Shown piece after piece: positions 15,728-23,411 of a stretch of 23,411 bases of DNA. The notes beneath the pieces are model-generated. The model searched no databases and was not told the origin of the DNA. It was given only the letters and a program-made list of their open reading frames with translations. The position numbers and the translations under genes were made by a program. This DNA is from CAZGSG01 sp964528095 (GTDB lineage Bacteria; Bacteroidota; Bacteroidia; Chitinophagales; Chitinophagaceae), in assembly GCA_964528095.1 (NCBI GenBank), contig CAZGSG010000067.1:1-23411 (forward strand). Direction: 5' to 3'. Each line of letters starts with the position of its first letter. Position 1 is the first letter of the stretch.

Positions 15728-16153
15728 ATGGAAACACAAAAGAAAACAGCTATTACCGTAGACAGTATAATCAACGCACCGGTAGAAAAAGTTTGGGATT
15801 TTTGGACCAAACCCGCGCATATTATTAAATGGAACAGCCCTTCCGGTGATTGGCATACTCCCCGGGCTGAGAATGATCTCAGGGTTGGCGGCAGATTCCT
15901 TTCAAGAATGGAAGCTAAGGACGGCAGTATGGGTTTTGACTTTGGAGGAGTATATGATACCGTCACTAATCATGAATACATTGAATATACCATTGACGAT
16001 GATAGAAAAGTAAAGGTTTATTTCACCAGCGAGGGAGATAAGACCAAGCTGGTAGAAACTTTCGAGGCTGAAAACATACATTCAGTTGAAATGCAAAAAG
16101 CCGGTTGGCAGGCCATTATGGATAGCTTCAAAGCATACGCAGAAAAAAACTAG
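15728..16153 (+). CDS. SRPBCC / AHSA1-like (START-fold) protein
   Basis: This 141-residue soluble protein has the Bet v1/START-type pattern of the AHSA1 (activator of Hsp90 ATPase homologue 1-like) group. It opens with ITVDSIINAPVEKVWDFWTKP. The strand DLRVGGRFLSRM and the central VKVYFTSEGDKTKLVETF follow, and a long C-terminal helix starts at MQKAGWQAIMDSFKAYAE. The fold makes a hydrophobic ligand pocket; bacterial members are mostly of unknown function. The ATG at 15728 is chosen because METQKKTAITV precedes the first strand directly and because the candidate promoter (15648-15680) would place an upstream ATG (15689) at or near the transcript start. A strong hairpin follows. Confidence 0.9.
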   Translation: METQKKTAITVDSIINAPVEKVWDFWTKPAHIIKWNSPSGDWHTPRAENDLRVGGRFLSRMEAKDGSMGFDFGGVYDTVTNHEYIEYTIDDDRKVKVYFTSEGDKTKLVETFEAENIHSVEMQKAGWQAIMDSFKAYAEKN

Positions 16154-16160
16154 GTATTCC

Positions 16161-16229
16161 CAGGCTGTGATTCGGGTCTGTACCATAATCGTTTGCTCAA
16201 CTGATTATGGTACGGACCCTTGAAGCCTG
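16161..16229. terminator. Strong hairpin between convergent genes
   Basis: The inner stem is 17 bp: GGGTCTGTACCATAATC (16174-16190) pairs with GATTATGGTACGGACCC (16203-16219) with one T/G wobble and a 12-nt loop. An outer 6-bp stem, CAGGCT/AGCCTG, encloses it. It starts 7 bp after the SRPBCC stop and faces the convergent gene at 16273. No long T-run follows, so termination may depend on the stem or on Rho. Confidence 0.65.
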
Positions 16230-16272
16230 GTTTAAATTATTGTATTAGCGGTGCTCATGAACCTATCTCCTA

Positions 16273-16878
16273 CTACCTGATCGTTATAGCAGGAATGGTG
16301 AACTGTTTTGCTTTACCGACCAGTTCGTTCTTATTGGATCGGGCCAGTTCAATAAACTTCTTTGTATCGCCGCCATAACTTCTTACACTGATCCCTATTA
16401 AGATGATCCCATTCTCCCCTGTTTTATCAGTATATGTCCTGTACCGGTAAATATTTCTTTCGGCGATACGAACAGACTTACCATCAGGCGCGTTATCTGT
16501 CACTAAAAAATCGAGCATATATTCTCCTTTCGGAGGATTACTAATTATCTCATATGTTATAAACGGATTTGCGGCCTGCATACTCTTCAATTCGGCAACC
16601 TTTGCATCCAACACATCTTTTATTTTTGCCTTCCCTGTGAGTACTTCCATCAATAGCATTGATCCGAATTTGCTGACCACATCACCTTTTTTTATATACT
16701 CCTGTTTATAATAAGTGGTAGACGGATGAGAGGTCCAGGCAACGCTATATGCTACATTATCAAATACGATAGGGCCCGGAACATTCAGATGATCTATCAT
16801 CTTACCATTCTGCCCGTAAGATAAACCAGTGAATAAAAGGATTACGAGTAACATATGAATACGGCGACCTGATCTCAT
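16273..16878 (-). CDS. Secreted protein of unknown function
   Basis: This 201-residue protein has an N-terminal signal peptide (RRIHMLLVILLFTGLSYG, probable cleavage near Gly22-Gln23) and no lipobox, so it is probably periplasmic or secreted. The mature part is a mixed alpha/beta pattern without cysteines. It includes KGDVVSKFGSMLLMEVLTG and a long helical stretch IKDVLDAKVAELKSMQAANP, and ends in beta-like AIRIR-type residues (IPAITIR). I do not recognise a family. It is a single-gene unit on the minus strand, convergent with the SRPBCC gene. Met9 is a possible alternative start. Confidence 0.75.
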   Translation of the reverse strand: MRSGRRIHMLLVILLFTGLSYGQNGKMIDHLNVPGPIVFDNVAYSVAWTSHPSTTYYKQEYIKKGDVVSKFGSMLLMEVLTGKAKIKDVLDAKVAELKSMQAANPFITYEIISNPPKGEYMLDFLVTDNAPDGKSVRIAERNIYRYRTYTDKTGENGIILIGISVRSYGGDTKKFIELARSNKNELVGKAKQFTIPAITIR

Positions 16879-17128
16879 CGTTAATATTTTGTAGTAGTTG
16901 AAAAATGATTATTATGGGGCGAAGGTATTTTTTTTGCATTTGCAGCATGCGTCGGTTAAGCATCCGGTTACGCTGGATTTATGACCGGTATATTTTATAC
17001 AGTACGCGCGTTTATTTTGACCCTGAAATGCCGCTGCAGATTTACCCTGAATTGCATATTTTTACTTCTTAGAGACGGATGAACGCTAATACGCTTCACT
17101 TATCTAATAGAAAATACCAATTTCAACT

Positions 17129-17569
17129 ATGGCCTATCCCACGCAAATACTACCTGCCGTTGCAGCAGCTATCTTTAACGATAAAGGACAAGTGCTTTTG
17201 CAAAAAAGAAAAGACGTCAATAAATGGTGCATTATCTCCGGCCATGTAGAGTTTGGGGAAACAATAGAAGAGGCCATTTTAAGAGAGATCAAGGAAGAAA
17301 CCGATACTACGGCCAGGATCATTCGTTTTATTGGTGTTTATTCCTCTCCTGATACGCAGACCTATTTTTATGAAAACCGGACGGTACAGTATATTACTTC
17401 CTATTTTGAAATACAAATGACTGGAACGATAGCTCCTGATTTTTCAAATAGTGAAACACAGGAACTAAAGTTCTTTGATACAAATGAGATTCCGGGCGAC
17501 CTGGCACTGATCAACCCTAACTGGTTAGAAGATGCCCTGAATAAAAAAGAAACTGTATTTATCCGGTAA
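17129..17569 (+). CDS. Nudix hydrolase
   Basis: This 146-residue soluble protein contains the Nudix box GHVEFGETIEEAILREIKEE at residues 38-57. The catalytic helix has REIKEE and the metal-binding glutamates Glu53, Glu56 and Glu57. The usual Gly two residues after EE is Asp59, a common tolerated change. Nudix enzymes hydrolyse a nucleoside diphosphate linked to another moiety, often as house-cleaning of damaged or excess nucleotides. WCIISGHVE and the following VYSSPDTQTYFYENRTVQYIT resemble ADP-ribose/NTP-type members, but substrate assignment from this is not safe. It is a single gene on the plus strand, followed by a 210-bp inverted-repeat element. Confidence 0.92.
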   Translation: MAYPTQILPAVAAAIFNDKGQVLLQKRKDVNKWCIISGHVEFGETIEEAILREIKEETDTTARIIRFIGVYSSPDTQTYFYENRTVQYITSYFEIQMTGTIAPDFSNSETQELKFFDTNEIPGDLALINPNWLEDALNKKETVFIR

Positions 17570-17583
17570 ATAACATTAGGGCT

Positions 17584-17793
17584 CATCTCAAAAGTATTTT
17601 TTAGTAAATAGCCTTCCGGCAGGTTTCCTAAATAAATTATAGCTCTATACTTCAATAGGGGTTTCAAAGGAGCCAACAGAGAAAATGAGCGAAGGAAGAA
17701 CCTGCTATTTGCACAGGGTTGAACTAAGGAGTATTTTCACCGCGTGAAATAGTCAGCTAGTACATGACCTTACTAAAAAGTATTTTTGATATG
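17584..17793. mobile_element. Possible MITE or decayed insertion sequence bounded by 24-bp inverted repeats
   Basis: The end at 17584-17607 (CATCTCAAAAGTA then TTTTTTAGTAA) is the inverted complement of the end at 17770-17793 at 21 of 24 positions. The pairing may extend a few bases outward (GGCT / GGCTTC). The 162 bp inside have no convincing open frame. The size and ends suit a MITE or the remains of an insertion sequence; no clear target duplication was seen. A cruciform regulatory element is an alternative. Confidence 0.4.
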
Positions 17794-17854
17794 GCTTCCG
17801 ATCAGGCTGTCTTTCCATCATTAAAGAACCAATTATAAAATCTCCGCTCAGATA

Positions 17855-18724
17855 ATGCATAAAAAACAAATAGCTCTATTCATCTTTCTTAATAGCCTGT
17901 TGATACTGATGCAATCCTGCAACACCCAACAAAGCCCGGATACCGGGTTCACTAAATTAAAAAACCCCACCGATACCATTGTTTCCAAAGCAGCTATTGC
18001 CAATATCAGGGCCATTCAGAATGAGCTTTTTGATTCGCTCAGGTTTGTGGGAAAAGATAGCATAGCAATAAACTACCGCCTGTTGCAGCCGCCAGGCAGC
18101 AACGATCCTTCCCGGAAATTCCCGCTTGTCCTGGTCTTCCATGGCTCCGGCGCTATCGGCAACGATAATAAAAGTCAATTAGGTGTACTGGCCAAACTCT
18201 GGGCGTCGCCCGCCATTCAAAAGGAATTTCCGGCTTTTGTTGTAGTTCCGCAGTTTCCCGGACGTTCTTCCAATTATATCCATGACAGCAGCAGGGGCGT
18301 TCTGAAATCCGTGCCACAACCATGTCTTTACCCGGCGCTCGCATTGATCGACTCTTTAAAAAATGTATTGAATATTGATGAGAACAGGATCTATGCAATC
18401 GGGTTTTCCATGGGCGCTTCTACCGTACTCAATGCACTGTCCTTACGTCCTACTCTTTTTGCAGCGGGAATTAGCATTGCCGGCATTCCGCAGTTCGATA
18501 GTATCAGTAACCTGTCAGGTATTCCTATCTGGCTGGTCCATGGAAATAAGGATACTGAAAACACCATTCAGAGTGATGCGCTTTTCTTCAGGGAAATAAC
18601 GGCGATGAATAAAAATAAGACCCGGTTCTGGGAATTGGAAGCAGTTGGCCATGATAATGTTTTTTCTGAATTACTGCTTGGTCGGAATATCCCTTCCTGG
18701 TTGTTTACAAAGAGTAAACATTGA
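17855..18724 (+). CDS. Lipoprotein alpha/beta hydrolase (predicted esterase/peptidase-like)
   Basis: This 289-residue protein has a signal peptide with lipobox LMQSC (Cys22). The catalytic domain starts at INYRLLQPPGSN and shows the oxyanion-hole HGSGA (96-100), the nucleophile elbow GFSMGAS with Ser185, a likely acid Asp233 (HGNKDTEN) and the catalytic His266 (VGHDNV). The pattern YRLLxP...FPLVLVFHGSG...NIDENRIYAIGFSMG is that of the predicted peptidase/phospholipase-like group related to PHB depolymerases and dienelactone hydrolases. It should be a membrane-anchored serine hydrolase in the periplasm or at the surface; the substrate is unknown. It belongs to the same broad fold as the esterase at 11453-12412 but is not a close copy. 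Confidence 0.88.
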   Translation: MHKKQIALFIFLNSLLILMQSCNTQQSPDTGFTKLKNPTDTIVSKAAIANIRAIQNELFDSLRFVGKDSIAINYRLLQPPGSNDPSRKFPLVLVFHGSGAIGNDNKSQLGVLAKLWASPAIQKEFPAFVVVPQFPGRSSNYIHDSSRGVLKSVPQPCLYPALALIDSLKNVLNIDENRIYAIGFSMGASTVLNALSLRPTLFAAGISIAGIPQFDSISNLSGIPIWLVHGNKDTENTIQSDALFFREITAMNKNKTRFWELEAVGHDNVFSELLLGRNIPSWLFTKSKH

Positions 18725-18787
18725 TGCGGGAGAATGGATGCAACGATCAGTAAAACAAAATTACTTTAACGAATAGATTTGCCGCTA

Positions 18788-19195
18788 ATGAATATACCCG
18801 CCATTACTTCATCCGGTTTACGAATAGTCCGCAATACACTACCGGTCGTATTTCAGCCTGATCTTTATTACAATTTCAGCTATTCCATTATAAAATTTTT
18901 AAACCCCGGGTATACGGGCATTGAACTTGGCCTTTGCTTTTTTCTTTTTGCAGAGGATGCTGAAATCATCCGGCATAGTTATGAAGGAAAAGCCACAATG
19001 GAAATAGAAAGCAGTGTGTCCAACGAAGAAAAATATAAACTCTTTTACAAGCAGATACTGGAGTTGGTGGATGTATTCAGAAACAAATATGCTACAGCGC
19101 CGCTCCATTCTTATCCACCCGCAGATACCGATACCATCCCTTATCCGTCCTATTCATCAATACAGCCGTTGTTGCAGCAGGCATTGGAAGGCTGA
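18788..19195 (+). CDS. Hypothetical protein
   Basis: This 135-residue protein has no signal peptide or clear membrane helix and is not recognised. Codon use is like that of its neighbours, and a good terminator follows, so it is probably a real gene. A hydrophobic segment (GIELGLCFFLFAEDAE) is followed by an amphipathic helix (SNEEKYKLFYKQILELVDVFRNKY) and a Pro/Tyr-rich tail (YPPADTDTIPYPSYSS). The ATG at 18788 is preferred over the in-frame TTG at 18779. It starts 63 bp after the hydrolase stop and could be in the same transcript. Confidence 0.6.
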   Translation: MNIPAITSSGLRIVRNTLPVVFQPDLYYNFSYSIIKFLNPGYTGIELGLCFFLFAEDAEIIRHSYEGKATMEIESSVSNEEKYKLFYKQILELVDVFRNKYATAPLHSYPPADTDTIPYPSYSSIQPLLQQALEG

Positions 19196-19348
19196 GTATT
19201 TCTTTTACCCCATTGTTGCATATCCCCTTCAGTATTTTCATAAAAGACAATTTTACCAGATACACCAACCAACCAATGAACCGGTTCATGTAAATACAAA
19301 AACAACTCCCGATTCCGGAGTATCTTTTGCCTTTTGAATTTTGAATTT

Positions 19349-19379
19349 AAAAGCCCCCCTATGAGTAGGGCGGCTTTTT
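19349..19379. terminator. Intrinsic terminator, bidirectional
   Basis: The stem AAAAGCCCCCCTA (19349-19361) pairs with TAGGGCGGCTTTT (19366-19378) with one C/C mismatch and a TGAG loop, and is followed by T. GC-rich core with A-run and T-run flanks suits termination of both the plus-strand gene ending at 19195 and the convergent cupin gene. Confidence 0.8.
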
Positions 19380-19420
19380 GCTTAACCAATAAACCTATTG
19401 TTCGAAATTATCCGTCCTCT

Positions 19421-19972
19421 CTAAATGTATAGTCTGCAATATTTTTCAATTAACATCTGCTCGGTACCATTCTCCCTTGCTTTTTTGGCTATTCTTTTAA
19501 AAACAGGTTTGAAAAGGGTGAATATTCCCGGCAGGTACATTTCACTCATCTCGGCAACAAGCGCCAGGTGTTGTATTTTTTTGGGAACGCCTTTTTTGTT
19601 GGTCATACCGTCACCTGCCAATCCATACATTATATATAATCCGTTCTCAAAACCTGTATGCCCAGGCCGGATATCTACTGAGAAACGTATCTTTTTACCG
19701 GTGGAGTTAAAAAACCGGTGTGCCTGTCCTGCTTCTACGGTATGGCTTTTCCCTGGTGGCAGCAATATTTTTTTGCGATAGCCTAATTGCAGACCAAGTA
19801 CTCCTTCCAGTACCGTAAATGTTTCGCTGAAGCTTTTATGATAATGTAACGGTGTGCCTCCGCCTGGCATCAATCTTACTTCCACCTGGGTATGCCTGCC
19901 CCCTGTTTCCGCAGCTGTTTTTACAAAAATTGTCGTGTCTTTAATAACCGGGTTGATGATGATCCGCTGCAT
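19421..19972 (-). CDS. Cupin-domain protein
   Basis: This 183-residue soluble protein has a single cupin barrel. Motif 1 supplies His43, His45 and Glu50 (PLHYHKSFSETFTVLEG). Motif 2 supplies His85 (VEAGQAHRFFN). These are the four usual metal ligands, so a metal site is likely. A C-terminal helical extension (about 130-183: HLALVAEMSEMYLPGIFTLFKPVFKRIAKKAR...) is long for a bare cupin and is basic. Cupins of this kind act as dioxygenases, isomerases or small-molecule binders; the reaction here is unknown. It is a single-gene unit, convergent with the gene ending at 19195. Confidence 0.9.
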   Translation of the reverse strand: MQRIIINPVIKDTTIFVKTAAETGGRHTQVEVRLMPGGGTPLHYHKSFSETFTVLEGVLGLQLGYRKKILLPPGKSHTVEAGQAHRFFNSTGKKIRFSVDIRPGHTGFENGLYIMYGLAGDGMTNKKGVPKKIQHLALVAEMSEMYLPGIFTLFKPVFKRIAKKARENGTEQMLIEKYCRLYI

Positions 19973-20313
19973 GTTTTATGATTTAATAAGTAAACAGTTA
20001 GTTCCATGACTTGCCTGGCAGGGCCGATCGCTTCCGCAATACCGATCTCCTGACCCTGTTGCCTGTAGCATTCCGGACAGCAATGAAAAAATCGATAGCA
20101 GGCTGGCTGGTCGCCACAGAAAGCGATAACAGGATAAAACACCTGGATAGATTTTTTGAAAAAGCCCTGTATAAAATAACATAAGGTGGCAAAAATATCC
20201 GGCATGATAGGCCAGGGCAATCCTTATAATTGAGGAATGGGATGAATGGTAATGATATCCTTAAAAATCAGGATAAATTTTGTGGGATACTTTAAAGTAG
20301 TTTGTAAAATTAT
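19973..20313. other. Divergent intergenic region of 341 bp
   Basis: This lies between the leftward cupin gene and the rightward histidine kinase operon. Three overlapping minus-strand frames of 64-99 codons cross the cupin end of it, but none is supported over the others. Its most notable content is copy B of the double-dyad element close to the kinase start. Confidence 0.5.
20221..20273. repeat. 53-bp double-dyad element, copy B
   Basis: TCCTTATAATTGAGGA (20221-20236) and TCCTTAAAAATCAGGA (20258-20273) flank GGGATGAATGG, with the same 37-bp offset as copy A at 11333-11385. The second dyad extends to TATCCT/AGGATA. It ends 40 bp before the histidine kinase start codon, so it overlaps or adjoins that operon's promoter and is a candidate operator. 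Confidence 0.75.
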
Positions 20314-22284
20314 ATGGGTTTCATGAAAAAATATTGGTATGCGGCATTTATCGGACTGGTCAGTTTCCTGGCATTTCCGCAAGCCGGTGATACACAGGAA
20401 TCTACCATCGATAGTTTAAAGCGCGCGCTACAGGGGGCCCTGGCAGATTCGATGCGGATAAAAGCGTTACTCCAGTATAGCAATTTGCTGGGGCAAACAG
20501 ACCCGGTCAATAGTAAAACATTAAATAATGAGGCCTTGTCGCTTAGCAGGAAAACCGGCGATCATTCCCAGGAGGCAAAAAGCCTTTCCAATATAGGCGA
20601 AAACTATAGCTCGCTGGGGAAATATGATAGCGCGCGGGCCTTTTTTAAAACCGCGCTTGTGATCGCAAGAGAACATCATTTAGAGCGATTGACCGGCTCG
20701 ATCCTGAATAATACCGGCAATAGTTTTTTCTTTGAGAATAAACCAGCCAAAGCCATCGCGCAATACCTCGAAGCAGTAAATTATTATAAAGCAGATTCTT
20801 TAAAACTCGCCTCTCTCTATATAAACATCAGTAGCGTATTCCTGGAAATGCAGCAGTTGGAGAAAGCACTGGAGTATAGCCAGCGATCGATCACTTATGC
20901 CCTTACCTCTTCCAACAATGCGATTATTTCAGGTGCATATACCAATACCGGAAGTATCCTACGATCAAAAAAAGATACCATCGCCTCCCGCGTTAATTAC
21001 CGGCTGGCGTTACAATATGCCAGGCATATTACTGACCTGAGAATACGAATGGCTGCCTATCATAATATGGCAATTACCTTCAACGAACTGAAGCAACCTG
21101 AACTTGCCAAAAAATATGCGGATACCTCCTTACTGCTGGCTACACAATTAAACAATCATTACCAGATTTCCTACAGCATGAATATGAAAGGCATGATAGA
21201 GTTTGAACAAAAACACTATACTGTTGCCAAACAATTATTCTATACTGCTTTAAACGAAGCATTTTTATCCAAACAATATAAGGCGATCAGGGAAAGTTAT
21301 TCCAACCTTGCAAGAATTGAAAAAGAAACCGGCAATCTCTCCGTTGCATTCGGTTATCTTCAGAAATATGCAGATCTGAAGGATTCGATCCTTAATGAAG
21401 ACAATGCCAAACTCACCACCGGGCTGGAGGCAAAATACCAGTTTGTAGCCTCACAACAACAAATCAGCCAGTTGGAACGTGAAAAAAAATTACAACAGGT
21501 TGCCTTAACACAAAAGAACACGATTAATTACCTGCTGATAGCCGCGCTCTTTATTCTACTGATACTACTTGTGCTGGGTTATTTCATCTACAAGCAAAAA
21601 CAATTGCTGCAGCAAAAAATGATCCTGCAAATGGAAACAGACAGGCAGCTCACTGCTACCAATCTAATCCTGCAGGGACAGGAAGAAGAAAGACACCGGC
21701 TTGCCAGGGACCTGCATGATGGATTGGGGGGAATGTTATCCGGTGTTAAATACGCTTTTCAAAAAACGAAATCAGAACTGGCTATTCATGGTGCCAGTGC
21801 TGAATCATTTGATCGCCCGGTCGAAATGCTGGACAGCTCGATCCATGAATTGCGAAGGATTACCCACAACATGGGCCCTGAATCACTGATAAAATATGGG
21901 ATCAGTGCCGCAATCAATGACTATTGCACTAATATCAATAAGTCGGAGGCTGTAAGGATCGTATTTCAGCCGCTACGTACCGTACCTGTCAAACTGGATC
22001 AATACAGGAGCAATATCGTTTTTCGCATTGTACAGGAACTGATCAATAATATACTCCGGCATGCGGAAGCAAATACCGCAATAGTGCAATTAAGTCATGA
22101 AAATGACCTGCTTTCCATCACTGTGGAAGACGATGGTAAAGGAGTAGAGATCCAAAAGCTAAGCCAGTCAAAAGGAATGGGCTGGTCGAATATCAGATCG
22201 AGAATTGACTACCTGAAGGGAACCCTGGATATAAAATCTGACAGAGGTAAAGGAACCTATGTACACTTTACCGTTAATATTTGA
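20314..22284 (+). CDS. TPR-containing sensor histidine kinase (NarL/DegS-type)
   Basis: This 656-residue sensor kinase starts with a signal peptide (MKKYWYAAFIGLVSFLAFPQAG). A region of tetratricopeptide-like helices follows (about 50-350, e.g. AKSLSNIGENYSSLGKYDSARAFF cut here only as a motif type), then a coiled coil (375-400) and one membrane helix (403-425). A HisKA_3 dimerisation domain carries the phosphoacceptor His468 (RDLHDGLGG). The HATPase domain has an N box (VQELINNILRHAEA, 573-586), a DDGKG box (606-610) and a GMG box (621-623). The sensing TPR domain is predicted to be periplasmic, so it may bind a peptide or protein signal. It signals to the response regulator encoded 2 bp downstream. 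The start is ATG at 20314, or Met4 at 20323, which gives the cleaner signal peptide. Confidence 0.93.
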   Translation: MGFMKKYWYAAFIGLVSFLAFPQAGDTQESTIDSLKRALQGALADSMRIKALLQYSNLLGQTDPVNSKTLNNEALSLSRKTGDHSQEAKSLSNIGENYSSLGKYDSARAFFKTALVIAREHHLERLTGSILNNTGNSFFFENKPAKAIAQYLEAVNYYKADSLKLASLYINISSVFLEMQQLEKALEYSQRSITYALTSSNNAIISGAYTNTGSILRSKKDTIASRVNYRLALQYARHITDLRIRMAAYHNMAITFNELKQPELAKKYADTSLLLATQLNNHYQISYSMNMKGMIEFEQKHYTVAKQLFYTALNEAFLSKQYKAIRESYSNLARIEKETGNLSVAFGYLQKYADLKDSILNEDNAKLTTGLEAKYQFVASQQQISQLEREKKLQQVALTQKNTINYLLIAALFILLILLVLGYFIYKQKQLLQQKMILQMETDRQLTATNLILQGQEEERHRLARDLHDGLGGMLSGVKYAFQKTKSELAIHGASAESFDRPVEMLDSSIHELRRITHNMGPESLIKYGISAAINDYCTNINKSEAVRIVFQPLRTVPVKLDQYRSNIVFRIVQELINNILRHAEANTAIVQLSHENDLLSITVEDDGKGVEIQKLSQSKGMGWSNIRSRIDYLKGTLDIKSDRGKGTYVHFTVNI

Positions 22285-22286
22285 AC

Positions 22287-22946
22287 ATGATAAGAGTATT
22301 TATAGTTGACGATCATTATATGGTCATAGAAGGCATCCGGTCGTTGTTGCAGGATGAGCCGGGTATCGAGTTTATGGGATCGGCTCCTACCGCATCTGCC
22401 TGCAGGGCATACCTGAAACATGCCCGTCCCGATATCCTGCTACTGGATATCAGCCTGCCCGATGAAAACGGAATTGATCTCTGCAAAGACCTGTTTGAAG
22501 AATATCCGACGATTTCAATCCTTGCCCTTACAACATTCAACCAGGAAACAACGATCCGCAATATGCTGGAAAACGGCGCTTCGGGCTACCTGTTGAAGAA
22601 TGCCGGTCGTGAAGAACTCAGCAAAGCCATTCATACGGTTTATAAAGGACAGCAATACCTCAGTTTTGATGTGGCACAGACCCTGAAGCAATCTGCGCTG
22701 CAAACAGCCGAAGTGCCGGTGCTGACCAGGCGGGAAAAGGAAGTACTTAGCCTGATTGGCGAGGGTTGTAATACCAAGGAGATTGCAGAAAAGTTATTCA
22801 TCGGAACTACTACTGTGGATACTTATCGAAAGAACCTGCTGATAAAACTAAATGCCAGGAATACGGCTGTACTGATAAAACTCGCGCTTATGCACCGACT
22901 GATCAGTTTTGATGATGAAATAGATTTGAATATGCCTCAATCTTAA
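22287..22946 (+). CDS. LuxR/NarL-family response regulator
   Basis: This 219-residue protein is a two-domain transcription factor. The receiver domain has Asp8/Asp9, the phosphoacceptor Asp54 (LLLDIS), Thr82/Thr83 and Lys104. The C-terminal LuxR-type helix-turn-helix (about 145-207) contains LTRREKEVLSLIGEG and CNTKEIAEKLFIGTTTVDTYRK. It is the partner of the upstream kinase: the ATG at 22287 lies 2 bp after the kinase stop, which suggests translational coupling. An in-frame TTG at 22281 would overlap the kinase stop but is less likely. When phosphorylated it should dimerise and bind inverted repeats. The dyad element at 20221-20273 is a plausible autoregulatory target, by inference only. Confidence 0.95.
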   Translation: MIRVFIVDDHYMVIEGIRSLLQDEPGIEFMGSAPTASACRAYLKHARPDILLLDISLPDENGIDLCKDLFEEYPTISILALTTFNQETTIRNMLENGASGYLLKNAGREELSKAIHTVYKGQQYLSFDVAQTLKQSALQTAEVPVLTRREKEVLSLIGEGCNTKEIAEKLFIGTTTVDTYRKNLLIKLNARNTAVLIKLALMHRLISFDDEIDLNMPQS

Positions 22947-23119
22947 GCCATCGTATGTAGGCGTATTACTATTATTAAGATTTACTCAAGCAGCTACACA
23001 CCGGGTGAAAAATATTGTCGTGGTGTTCGGGTATTGTTATGCCCAACTGGCAATCATCACCGGTACAGAATACTAATTCATTTTTCCTGCCGGTCATCCG
23101 GCAATAAAAAACATAGGAT

Positions 23120-23411
23120 ATGTTAATCGTTTTTCGCTTCGTATATACGTTATTGTATTTCATAATTGCCGCGCAGGCCGCTTATTTCGCAATTGGTTAT
23201 ACCAGTGTATTGCAAAAGATGAACCCGGATCTTTTTATAATTATCCGGAAAGCCACTGATGCGGCAGTCCGCAACAATTTAAAGTTTGTATACCTGGCAG
23301 TGCTTGTAGCCGGTCTTGCATTGATCATACTGGAAAGAAAAGCCGCCGATCCAATTTCATTCTGCCTGTTATTATCCTCTTTTATTCTGCTGGTTATTGA
23401 TGTCATACTTG
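23120..23411 (+). CDS. Small integral membrane protein (partial, cut by the right edge)
   Basis: An open frame of 97 codons begins at ATG 23120 (MLIVFRFVYTLLYFIIAAQ) and runs off the window with no stop. The visible part has a membrane helix at about 5-28, a soluble stretch with NPDLFIIIRKATDAAVRNN, a second helix (about 59-77, LKFVYLAVLVAGLALIILE) and the start of a third (LLLSSFILLVIDVIL). The layout resembles small multi-helix DUF-type membrane proteins of Bacteroidota, but no family is assigned. It is on the same strand as the signalling operon, after a 173-bp gap. Confidence 0.7.
   Translation, partial: MLIVFRFVYTLLYFIIAAQAAYFAIGYTSVLQKMNPDLFIIIRKATDAAVRNNLKFVYLAVLVAGLALIILERKAADPISFCLLLSSFILLVIDVIL

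Noticed and set aside
19921..20220. Minus-strand frames of 64-99 codons upstream of the cupin gene, one with a CCPEC motif
   Set aside because: Three overlapping frames compete, the longest overlaps the cupin start, and none shows a family pattern or a convincing start.
20258..20313. A TTTG / TAGTTTG promoter upstream of the histidine kinase
   Set aside because: The spacing (about 14-15 bp) and a 7-base -7 element do not fit the Bacteroidota consensus well enough to annotate.
22975..23163. Minus-strand 62-codon frame with CTGDDC and a C-terminal CSC
   Set aside because: The cysteine spacing loosely recalls small iron-sulphur proteins, but the frame is short, overlaps the start of the plus-strand membrane protein and has no other support.

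Overview
The window looks like chromosomal DNA from a member of the Bacteroidota, most likely the Chitinophagaceae (Chitinophaga/Niastella-like). This is inferred from several signs. There are many short lipoproteins with Bacteroidota-style lipoboxes. Shine-Dalgarno sequences are rare. Two candidate promoters fit the Bacteroidota TTTG / TAnnTTTG pattern. There is an apparently orphan FtsX/MacB-type permease, a TPR-containing NarL-type histidine kinase, and AT-rich inverted repeats between convergent genes. No rRNA, tRNA, CRISPR array, intact transposase or phage gene was seen.

Left part (1-7267). A response regulator receiver domain is cut by the left edge. Upstream of it on the same strand lie two overlapping genes (ATGA overlap) for a heterodimeric ABC exporter with one degenerate and one canonical ATP site. 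Next is a 633-bp gap holding an 11-bp-phased repeat array and a Bacteroidota-type promoter. Two tandem paralogous lipoprotein genes follow, each ending in a long hairpin. A convergent small gene with a weak resemblance to the bacterial eRF1/Dom34-like group comes next. The lipoprotein pair arose by duplication of a ~1.18-kb unit, which also copied the hairpin and the last 14 codons of the convergent gene.

Middle part (7268-16878). This holds a large FtsX/MacB-type permease, a small winged-helix-like protein, a lipoprotein with a carboxypeptidase-regulatory-like fold, an LpqC/PHB-depolymerase-type esterase interrupted by a 10-N assembly gap, a lipocalin-like lipoprotein, a membrane acyl desaturase, two VOC-superfamily proteins, an SRPBCC (AHSA1-like) protein and a secreted protein of unknown function. 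Most are single-gene units, often convergent and separated by hairpins.

Right part (16879-23411). This holds a Nudix hydrolase, a 210-bp element bounded by imperfect inverted repeats (MITE-like), a lipoprotein alpha/beta hydrolase, a gene of unknown function with a good terminator, a cupin protein, a two-gene signalling operon (TPR histidine kinase plus LuxR/NarL response regulator) and the start of a membrane protein cut by the right edge.

No complete, clearly new multi-gene system is visible. The best candidates for undescribed biology are the phased array plus promoter in front of the duplicated lipoprotein unit, and a 53-bp double-dyad element present twice, once directly upstream of the histidine kinase.
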